Assembly (NCBI GenBank): GCA_020028375.1
Contig: JAHZNX010000075.1
Coordinates: 1-8,811 of the forward strand
Direction: 5' to 3'
From: Betaproteobacteria bacterium
Lineage (GTDB): Bacteria; Pseudomonadota; Gammaproteobacteria; Burkholderiales; SG8-41
DNA: 8,811 bases
This document shows positions 1 to 5,628 of the stretch, in pieces. How positions within the stretch are numbered: position 1 is the first letter of the stretch; the number at the start of each line of letters is the position of its first letter. The position numbers and the translations under genes are program-made. The notes beneath the pieces were generated by a model that was not told the DNA's origin, did no database searches, and saw only the letters and a program-made list of their open reading frames with translations.

Positions 1-1073
1 CGCCCAACGACCGCATCATCCTCGACACCGGCGACGGCGCAGCCCTCTCGTTTCTCGGCGACCCGGAGGACGCGCTCTACGTGAGCCTCTCGCTGCGCGA
101 GGCGCTGCAGAAGCCGCAGCCGCCCGGGCCGGAACTGAGGATCCGCCTTGGCATCAATCTCGGCCCGGTGCGGCTGGTGAAGGACATCAACGGCCAGCCC
201 AATATCATCGGCGACGGCATCAACGTCGCGCAGCGCGTCATGGGCTTCTCCGAGCCCGGCCAGATCATGGTTTCGCGCTCCTTCTACGAGGTGGTGTCGT
301 GCCTGTCCGAAGGCTACGCGCAGCTGTTTCGCTACGAAGGTGCGCGCACGGACAAGCACGTGCGCGAGCACGAGATCTACACCGTCCTCGCGACCACCGC
401 TTCGCTGCAGCGCACGGGCGCCGCAAGCCCCAGGACCCGGCTGCCTGCAGGCGGCGCGGTGGTGCTGGACAAGCTCACGCAAACCGCCGTGGTCGTCAGC
501 GACAACCTGCGCCGCAAGCCGCGCTTGGGAACCGGGCTCGCCGTGGCAGCCATCCTCAGCGTTGCGGTGGGATTGCGGCTCGCCCGCCAGCCCGCCGCGG
601 CACCGGTGCCGCCCCCCTCGCCGTCGCCGCCCAAGGTCGCGGCGGCGCCCGCTGCGGCCGCACCGGCGGGCCCTGCTGCGAAGAAGCCGGATGCGCCCGG
701 CACGCGTGCCGCCGCGCCCGCGAAATCCGCCCCGGCTCCCGCGAGGACGGCCGCAGCGCCGACCCGGCCCAAGCCCGCGACTCCAGCCGCGAGGACACCC
801 TCGGCGCCGCTCGTCGATGAGGAGCCGCGTACGAAACCGGAAACCGTGGCTTTGGCGCCGGCAACGGCGACGCTGAGCCTCGCCATATCGCCCTGGGGCG
901 AGGTCCGTATCGACGGCAGGCTGCACGGCGTCTCGCCGCCGCTGCGCAACGTCGAGCTCACGCCGGGCCGGCACCGGGTCGAGATCCGCAACGCCGGTTT
1001 CCCGCCGCATATCGAGATCGTGGAGGCCAAATCCGGCGGAAGTATTAGAATTAGGCACAAGTTCCAGAATTGA
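1..1073 (+). CDS. Class III adenylate/guanylate cyclase-like protein with TM segment and C-terminal PEGA-like domain (5' truncated)
   Basis: The reading frame is open from position 3, so the gene begins upstream; the GTG at 81 lies inside the cyclase domain and is not a start. Seen: the C-terminal half of a class III cyclase homology domain, with the TGDG metal-site motif (Asp codon 33-35) and IGDGINVAQR (Asn 222-224, Arg 234-236), the residues that in this family stabilise the transition state. A hydrophobic segment at about 528-585 looks like one transmembrane helix. An Ala/Pro-rich linker (about 588-830) follows, then a PEGA-like beta domain (about 868-1070, with SPWGEVRIDGR, SPPL and PGRHRVEIRN). 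Inferred topology: cytoplasmic cyclase domain, periplasmic linker and PEGA domain. The positions that usually read the purine base appear to be Leu and Asn, so product and activity are uncertain. The lipoprotein gene follows 8 bp after the stop, probably in the same operon. Confidence 0.85.
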   Translation, partial: PNDRIILDTGDGAALSFLGDPEDALYVSLSLREALQKPQPPGPELRIRLGINLGPVRLVKDINGQPNIIGDGINVAQRVMGFSEPGQIMVSRSFYEVVSCLSEGYAQLFRYEGARTDKHVREHEIYTVLATTASLQRTGAASPRTRLPAGGAVVLDKLTQTAVVVSDNLRRKPRLGTGLAVAAILSVAVGLRLARQPAAAPVPPPSPSPPKVAAAPAAAAPAGPAAKKPDAPGTRAAAPAKSAPAPARTAAAPTRPKPATPAARTPSAPLVDEEPRTKPETVALAPATATLSLAISPWGEVRIDGRLHGVSPPLRNVELTPGRHRVEIRNAGFPPHIEIVEAKSGGSIRIRHKFQN

Positions 1074-1081
1074 GGGGGGAG

Positions 1082-1483
1082 ATGGCGTTTTTGAGGCTGG
1101 TGATGGCAGCAGCGATCGCCGCGATTCTCCTGGGCTGCGAGTCCGCTCCCATCAAGGCCCTACAGGAGGAATTCAAGAGCCTGTTCCAGCTGCACAAGGG
1201 GGAGGCGGACCTCGCCAGCGGCATCAAGCAGTACGAGGACGGAAATTACTCCGCGGCGGCGCGCTTGCTGCAGTCGAGCCTCGACCAGGGGCTCGGCAGG
1301 AACGACCAGGTCAGGGCGCACAAGTATCTCGCCTTCATCCACTGCATCTCGGGACGCGAGCGGCGTTGCCGCGACGAATTCCGCGCCGTACTCAAGATCG
1401 ATCCGTCGTTCGAGCTCGCCGCAAACGAAGCCGGTCATCCGATCTGGGGCCCCGCGTTCCGCTCCGCGAAGGGCGAGCAATAG
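1082..1483 (+). CDS. Small TPR-type lipoprotein (resembles TssQ-family T6SS-associated lipoproteins)
   Basis: A 133-residue protein from ATG 1082. This start is preferred over the in-frame TTG at 1070 because a strong purine-rich ribosome site (1074-1081) directly precedes it and the signal peptide then has normal length. Residues 1-18 form a hydrophobic lipoprotein signal ending in LLGC, giving lipidated Cys19. Glu rather than Asp at +2 favours outer-membrane sorting. The mature part holds TPR-like helical pairs: ADLASGIKQYEDGNYSAAA (about residues 41-60) and DQVRAHKYLAFIHCISGRE, with DEFRAVLKIDPSFEL after it. Two further cysteines, Cys88 and Cys96, could pair. It ends with GHPIWGPAFRS. The helix-repeat pattern and ending recall TssQ-family T6SS-associated lipoproteins; this is recalled from memory, and no T6SS gene is in the window. 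It is likely co-transcribed with the upstream cyclase, whose PEGA domain may share its compartment. Confidence 0.85.
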   Translation: MAFLRLVMAAAIAAILLGCESAPIKALQEEFKSLFQLHKGEADLASGIKQYEDGNYSAAARLLQSSLDQGLGRNDQVRAHKYLAFIHCISGRERRCRDEFRAVLKIDPSFELAANEAGHPIWGPAFRSAKGEQ

Positions 1484-1591
1484 AATGCCCGGACCGCGGA
1501 GCCGCCTGGATGCAGGATCACGCCGAGTGACGTCGCTATCCACCCCTCGGGGCTTTGTGCGCGAAGCTCCGGCGCCGGTCCGATCGGTTTC

Positions 1592-2824
1592 ATGGATCCC
1601 CGCACGCTAGGCCGCTACGAGCTCCTCGCCGAGCTCGGCAAGGGCGCGATGGGCGTCGTCTACCGCGCCAACGATCCGCTGCTCGACCGGCAGGTCGCGA
1701 TCAAGACCGTCAGCATGTCGCTCGACCCGCAGGAGATGGCCGAATACGAAGGCCGCTTCTTCCAGGAAGCCAAGGCCGTCGGCAGCCTCAACCATCCCAA
1801 CATCGTCACCGTCTACGACGTCGGCAAAAGCGGCAATCTCGCCTACATGGCGATGGAGTTCCTGCAGGGCGAAGAGCTGCGCTCACTGATGGCGACCGGC
1901 CAGCCGCTGGCGGTCACGCGCGCGGTCGATATCGCGGCCCAGGTGGCCGAGGGGCTCGCCTACGCGCACCAGAATGGCGTCGTCCACCGCGACGTCAAGC
2001 CGGCCAACATCATGCTTTCGGTCACCGGCCGCTGCAAGATCACCGACTTCGGCATCGCGCGGATGCGCTCGGCGGAGGTGAAGACCCAGACCGGCATCGT
2101 GCTCGGCTCGCCGCGCTACATGTCGCCCGAGCAGGTCGCCGGCAAGCGCGCCGAGCCGCGCTCGGACATTTTTTCCCTCGGCGTGATCCTCCACGAGATG
2201 CTGACCGGGAAGCCGCCCTTCACCGGCGAGGACGTGACCTCGGTCATGTTCCAGATCATGAACCTGGTGCCGCCGCCGCCGAGCTCGATCAACGCGCGGG
2301 TGCCGGAAGTGCTGGATTTCATCGTCGCCAAGGCGATCGCCAAGGTCCTCGACGACCGCTATGCGGGCGCTGACGAGCTCGCCAAGGACCTGCGCGAGGT
2401 CGCCAAGCAGATCGATACCACGGTCCATATGCTCACGGCGACCCGCCCGCCGGTGGCTCCGAGGCTCGACCGCGACGCGGCCCAGGCGCTGGTGCGGTCG
2501 ATTCCGGATACGCGCCGCGCCGATGCCGCCGAGGTCAGCACGCTCGGCGCGACCCCCGTGCCCGCGCTCGGGCTGTCGCGGGCGTTCGATTCCCTCGGCG
2601 CCACCATGAGACTCGCCATCAATACCGGCATGGTGGAGGAGTTGAAGGAGTTCTCCGAAAGCGGAAAGCACAAGCCGCTGACCGATACCGGCACGCCCAC
2701 GGAAGCGCGCGCGATCATCGGCGATATGCGCCGGGGGCCGGGCTGGACCGACAAGGACAAGCTCATCTTCGCCGCCAGCGTCGCCGGCGCCACGATCGTC
2801 GGCGCCATCATCGTCTTCGCCTGA
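1592..2824 (+). CDS. Hanks-type Ser/Thr protein kinase, C-terminally membrane anchored
   Basis: A complete 410-residue bacterial eukaryote-like Ser/Thr kinase. Catalytic elements in order: glycine loop GKGAMGVV (Gly16, Gly18, Gly21), VAIK with Lys38, alpha-C Glu59 in FFQEAK, HRDVKPAN with catalytic Asp134 and Asn139, DFG at 152-154, activation segment with TQTG, SPRYMSPEQ at 173-181, and SDIFSLGVILHEM. All key residues are present, so an active kinase is expected. Residues about 275-388 form a charged, low-complexity juxtamembrane region with no PASTA, PEGA or other sensor domain. The last ~20 residues form a hydrophobic helix that ends the protein, giving a tail anchor with the kinase in the cytoplasm. 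With no periplasmic domain, signal input must come from partners; the cyclase/PEGA protein and lipoprotein upstream are candidates (inference). The ribosome site before ATG 1592 is weak, but the protein begins at the usual distance before the glycine loop. Confidence 0.95.
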   Translation: MDPRTLGRYELLAELGKGAMGVVYRANDPLLDRQVAIKTVSMSLDPQEMAEYEGRFFQEAKAVGSLNHPNIVTVYDVGKSGNLAYMAMEFLQGEELRSLMATGQPLAVTRAVDIAAQVAEGLAYAHQNGVVHRDVKPANIMLSVTGRCKITDFGIARMRSAEVKTQTGIVLGSPRYMSPEQVAGKRAEPRSDIFSLGVILHEMLTGKPPFTGEDVTSVMFQIMNLVPPPPSSINARVPEVLDFIVAKAIAKVLDDRYAGADELAKDLREVAKQIDTTVHMLTATRPPVAPRLDRDAAQALVRSIPDTRRADAAEVSTLGATPVPALGLSRAFDSLGATMRLAINTGMVEELKEFSESGKHKPLTDTGTPTEARAIIGDMRRGPGWTDKDKLIFAASVAGATIVGAIIVFA

Positions 2825-2834
2825 AGGCGAGCGA

Positions 2835-2910
2835 TCAGCAATCAGCCATCAGCGATCGGCTGCTGGCGCTTACCCGAATTGGCTGATAGCTGAATGCTGA
2901 CGGCTGAATG
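2835..2910. repeat. Facing arrays of 7-bp repeats (TCAGCNA / NGCTGAN), potential hairpin
   Basis: The spacer between the kinase and the enolase-superfamily gene holds a left array of TCAGCNA units in 7-bp register (2835-2841, 2842-2848, 2849-2855, with a decayed fourth unit to 2862). A right array of GCTGA cores, also every 7 bp (2882, 2889, 2896, 2903), follows. The arms are imperfectly complementary and could fold into a long hairpin in DNA or RNA. A second motif, TTACCC followed by an A/T-rich stretch, occurs at 2870 and again exactly 50 bp on at 2920, just before the next ATG. No T-run follows, so a standard intrinsic terminator is unlikely. Confidence 0.7.
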
Positions 2911-2927
2911 CTCCGCTCCTTACCCAA

Positions 2928-4037
2928 ATGAAGATCCATAGCGTAGAAGCGCTCGCCGTCGAGATTCCGCTCAAGAAGAATTTCGGCGGCAGCACCTACT
3001 CCGTCCTCAAGCGCTGCACCGTGGTGACGCGCGTGCGCGGCGACGAGGGCCTCGCGGGCGAGGTCTACAACGGCGACAACCGCAGTCACGGGCGCGAGAT
3101 CGTACGCCTGATACACGAGCTGCTCGCGCCGCGCGTGCGGGGGATGGACATCCTCGAGGTCGAGCGCGCGTGGCAGGCGATGTTCGATCTTACCCACACC
3201 AGCGCTGACCGCAAGATCCTGCTGGAGGCGATCGCGTGCGTGGACTGCGCGCTGTGGGACCTCGTCGGCAAATCGAGGGGAAAGAGCGTCGCGGCGCTGC
3301 TCGGCGGGGACCGCGAGCGGCTTCCCATCATCTCCATCGGCGGCTACTACATGGCGGGCAAGACGCTCGCCGATATTGGCCGCGAAATGGAGCAGTACCG
3401 CACCGCCGGCATGGCGGGCTGCAAGTTCAAGGTCGGCGGTCTCGCGCCGGAAGCGGATGCCGAGCGGGTGGCGGCCGCGCGCAAGGCGGCGGGCCCGGAA
3501 TTCAAGCTGGTGGTGGACGCCAACCGGGGCTGGAACGCGCAGGAGGCGATCCGGTTTGCGCGGCTCGTCGCGCCCCTCGACATCGGCTGGTTCGAGGAGC
3601 CGTGCCACTGGTATGACGACATCGCCCTCATGGCGCGCGTGCGCCAGGCGATTCCCATCCCCGTCACCGCCGGCCAGAGCGAGATCACCAGCCACGGCGT
3701 GCGCCGGCTGGTGGACGCCGGCGCTGTCGACTACGTGAACTTCGACGCTTCCGAAGGCGGTGGCGTCACCGACTGGCGGCGCGCCGCGGAAATCTGCCGG
3801 ACGGCGGGCGTGCGCATGGCTCACCACGAGGAATCGCAGATCTCCCAGCAGCTCCTCGCCGGCGTGCCGCACGGCACCTACGTCGAGTGCTTCGCCGATC
3901 CCGAGCGCGACCCGGTGTGGCAGGCGATGTGGGCGAACCGTCCCGCGATCCGGAACGGCTACATGGAAGTGTCAAAGGCGCCCGGCTTCGGCATCGAGCT
4001 CGACTGGAAGATGGTGGAGCGCTACCGCATCGCGTGA
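2928..4037 (+). CDS. Mandelate racemase / muconate lactonizing enzyme family protein (enolase superfamily)
   Basis: A full-length 369-residue enolase-superfamily protein: an N-terminal capping domain (about 1-125, starting MKIHSVEALAVEIPL as is typical, which supports this ATG) followed by a TIM-barrel. The active site follows the mandelate racemase subgroup plan: K166-F-K168, metal ligands Asp197 (VVDANRGW) and Glu223 (WFEEP), then Asp273 (NFDASEGG) and His299/His300 (MAHHEES) as the Asp-His dyad. These enzymes abstract a proton alpha to a carboxylate, giving racemisation or dehydration of hydroxy or sugar acids; the substrate cannot be read from sequence. Odd: where relatives usually read GES for the third metal ligand, this protein reads GQSE, placing Gln250 at the ligand site with Glu252 two residues on. 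No ABC, TRAP or regulator gene adjoins to suggest a pathway. Its end converges with the dehydrogenase, 6 bp apart. Confidence 0.92.
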   Translation: MKIHSVEALAVEIPLKKNFGGSTYSVLKRCTVVTRVRGDEGLAGEVYNGDNRSHGREIVRLIHELLAPRVRGMDILEVERAWQAMFDLTHTSADRKILLEAIACVDCALWDLVGKSRGKSVAALLGGDRERLPIISIGGYYMAGKTLADIGREMEQYRTAGMAGCKFKVGGLAPEADAERVAAARKAAGPEFKLVVDANRGWNAQEAIRFARLVAPLDIGWFEEPCHWYDDIALMARVRQAIPIPVTAGQSEITSHGVRRLVDAGAVDYVNFDASEGGGVTDWRRAAEICRTAGVRMAHHEESQISQQLLAGVPHGTYVECFADPERDPVWQAMWANRPAIRNGYMEVSKAPGFGIELDWKMVERYRIA

Positions 4038-4043
4038 CGATCG

Positions 4044-5090
4044 TTAACTGACGATCAACGCCGCCCGCCCCGCGACCGCGTTCTTCCGCAGCAGCTCGTG
4101 CACCTGCTCCGCCTCTTCCAGCGGGAAGGTCCGGTTCACCACCGCTCGTATCCGCTTGTGCTTCACCAGCTCCAGCGTGCGCGCGATCTCGGCATTGTTC
4201 ACGTAGCGCGAGCCGTGTATCTCCTGCGCCTGCCGCATGAATTCCCCCGGGTTCACCTTGAACGTGGGATCCTCCCCGTACACCGACGCGGGCTTGCTGC
4301 CGATGATCACCATGCGCCCGGCCGGGGCGAGTGACTCGAGGGAGGCCTGCAGCGTTCGGCTGTTGCCGACGACATCGATCGCGGCATCCACGCCGCGCCC
4401 TCCGGTGAGCGCCTTCACCTGCTTGACGAGATCGCCGCGCCGCGTGTCGATCACCTCGTCCGCGCCCATCTCCCGCGCGAGCTCGAGCTTCTCCTCCCCG
4501 ATTTCCGCGGCGAGCACGCGCCCGCCGCACAGCCGCGCCATCTGCACCATGTGGATGCCGACGCCGCCGCCGGCGCCGATGATCAGCACGTTGTCTCCGG
4601 GGCTCACCTGCGCTTCCGCGTGGCAGGCATGGTAGGGTGTCGCGATCGCGTCGGCTGCGACTGACGCCTCGAGGTCGGTGACGCCGTCGGGTATCGGGAC
4701 GAGGTTCCGCTCCGGCAGCGCGACGTACTCCGCGTAGCCGCCGTCGCAGCCCTGGCCGACGTTGCCCCGGAAGTTCTCGCACAGCGTCTCGCGCCCGCTG
4801 CGGCAGTAGCGGCAGTTGCCGCACGTGAGGTAGTAGTGATTGGTCACGCGCTGGCCGACTTTTACGGTCCTCACCTCGGAGCCCGCCTCGACGACCTCGC
4901 CCGCGACCTCGTGCCCGGGGATGCGCGGATACGATTTGATCCGTCCCGGCGTCGCGACCATGATGACGACGGTGAGCCCCGCGCCGCACACGCGCACCCG
5001 CACGAGCGCCTCGCTTGGACCGATCTTCGGCACCGGCACGTCCTTCAATTTCAGCGGCGCGCCGAATTGCTCCAGCACCATCGCCCGCAT
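4044..5090 (-). CDS. Zinc-type medium-chain alcohol dehydrogenase (MDR), atypical catalytic zinc site
   Basis: A 348-residue MDR dehydrogenase: GroES-like catalytic domain (about 1-140) then a Rossmann domain. Seen: IPGHEVAGEV (His60, Glu61), a complete structural-zinc set Cys90, Cys93, Cys96 and Cys104, coenzyme loop GAGGGVG (172-178), and Glu196 at the end of the second beta strand, which favours NAD(H) over NADP(H). Odd: the usual CGxCHTD segment reads CGAGLTVV (35-42), so Gly38 replaces the cysteine that normally binds catalytic zinc and the adjacent His/Ser is Leu39. It may lack catalytic zinc or use other ligands; the substrate is unknown. The start chosen is ATG 5090; the frame stays open to 5249, but that extension overlaps the iron-sulfur subunit gene and does not look like protein. 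The stop codon of that upstream gene ends 2 bp before this ATG, indicating one operon with the membrane complex, either as a functional partner or a passenger. Confidence 0.92.
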   Translation of the reverse strand: MRAMVLEQFGAPLKLKDVPVPKIGPSEALVRVRVCGAGLTVVIMVATPGRIKSYPRIPGHEVAGEVVEAGSEVRTVKVGQRVTNHYYLTCGNCRYCRSGRETLCENFRGNVGQGCDGGYAEYVALPERNLVPIPDGVTDLEASVAADAIATPYHACHAEAQVSPGDNVLIIGAGGGVGIHMVQMARLCGGRVLAAEIGEEKLELAREMGADEVIDTRRGDLVKQVKALTGGRGVDAAIDVVGNSRTLQASLESLAPAGRMVIIGSKPASVYGEDPTFKVNPGEFMRQAQEIHGSRYVNNAEIARTLELVKHKRIRAVVNRTFPLEEAEQVHELLRKNAVAGRAALIVS

Positions 5091-5092
5091 CG

Positions 5093-5608
5093 TCAGTCTT
5101 TCTTTGCACTGATTGCCGTCAGTATGCCCTGCATGATCGCGAGCGGCGTCGGCGGGCACCCCGGCACCGCCACGTCCACCGGGATCACGTTCCACACCCG
5201 CCCGCGGCTCGCGTAGCTCTCCCCGAAAATGCCGCCCGTGCAGCCGCAATCCCCGATCGCCACGACGAGCTTTGGATCGGGCGTCGCGTCATAGGTACGC
5301 TTGAGCGCGGTTTCCATGTGGCGCGACACCGGCCCGGTCACCAGCAGCATGTCGGCGTGGCGCGGGCTCGCAACGAAACGGATGCCGAGACCTTCGAGGT
5401 TGTAGTACGGATTGTTGCACATGTGGATCTCCAGCTCGCAGCCGTTGCACGAGCCGGCATCCACATGGCGGATCGTGAGCGCACCCGCGAAGTACTGGAG
5501 GACCTCCGCGCGCAGGCGGCCGGCGGTCACGCGCAGCGCCTCGTCCGGCTGCGGCGGCGCCTCGGTCCTGATTCCGGTTATCGCGATCTGCTTCAGCAGT
5601 TGATACAT
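5093..5608 (-). CDS. NuoB-like iron-sulfur small subunit of a hydrogenase-4-type (Ehr-like) complex
   Basis: A 171-residue member of the NuoB/HycG/HyfI family, which carries the terminal (N2-type) [4Fe-4S] cluster passing electrons to the large subunit active site. The expected four cysteines are present: Cys54 and Cys57 in GSCNGCELE, Cys121 in GDCGCTGG (Cys123 is an extra nearby cysteine) and Cys151 in PGCPPTP. The ~50-residue stretch before the first motif is normal for group 4 members, and no signal peptide or membrane helix is seen, so it should sit at the cytoplasmic face of the membrane arm. The start is supported by a good ribosome site (AAGGGG on the minus strand, 5620-5615) six bases before the ATG. 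It follows the large subunit gene by 20 bp, in the usual G-then-I order but with no ferredoxin-type (HyfH) gene between. E. coli HyfI/HycG and complex I NuoB are the closest familiar relatives. Confidence 0.94.
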   Translation of the reverse strand: MYQLLKQIAITGIRTEAPPQPDEALRVTAGRLRAEVLQYFAGALTIRHVDAGSCNGCELEIHMCNNPYYNLEGLGIRFVASPRHADMLLVTGPVSRHMETALKRTYDATPDPKLVVAIGDCGCTGGIFGESYASRGRVWNVIPVDVAVPGCPPTPLAIMQGILTAISAKKD

Positions 5609-5628
5609 GGCTTACCCCTTCCCACGGC

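Noticed and set aside
1070..1081. TTG start at 1070 for the lipoprotein
   Set aside because: It would overlap the cyclase stop and lies upstream of the ribosome site that serves ATG 1082; the ATG gives a normal lipoprotein signal.
1484..1591. Possible terminator (CCCCTCGGGG then CTTT at 1543-1556) between lipoprotein and kinase
   Set aside because: The stem is short with an almost absent loop and no T-run; no convincing promoter or terminator was seen in this 108-bp spacer.
1555..2373. Plus-strand 272-codon frame overlapping the kinase
   Set aside because: The kinase frame shows every catalytic motif in order; this one is a frame-shifted shadow.
1..2824. A type VI secretion gene cluster
   Set aside because: Only a TssQ-like lipoprotein resemblance and a kinase are present; no tss structural gene is in the window, so this stays a possibility only.
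2835..3872. Minus-strand frame of 345 codons opposite the racemase-like gene
   Set aside because: Antisense shadow; its composition is His/Arg/Ala-rich without any recognisable domain, and it starts in the real gene's opposite strand and ends in the repeat spacer.
3766..5109. Long minus-strand frame of 447 codons over the dehydrogenase and the end of the racemase-like gene
   Set aside because: It is an Arg/Ala/Gly-rich frame overlapping the well-supported MDR gene in another frame; no family motif is visible. High GC makes such open shadows common.
5091..5249. N-terminal extension of the dehydrogenase to an upstream ATG at 5249
   Set aside because: The extension overlaps the iron-sulfur subunit gene, is arginine- and glycine-rich, and the MDR family start aligns with ATG 5090.
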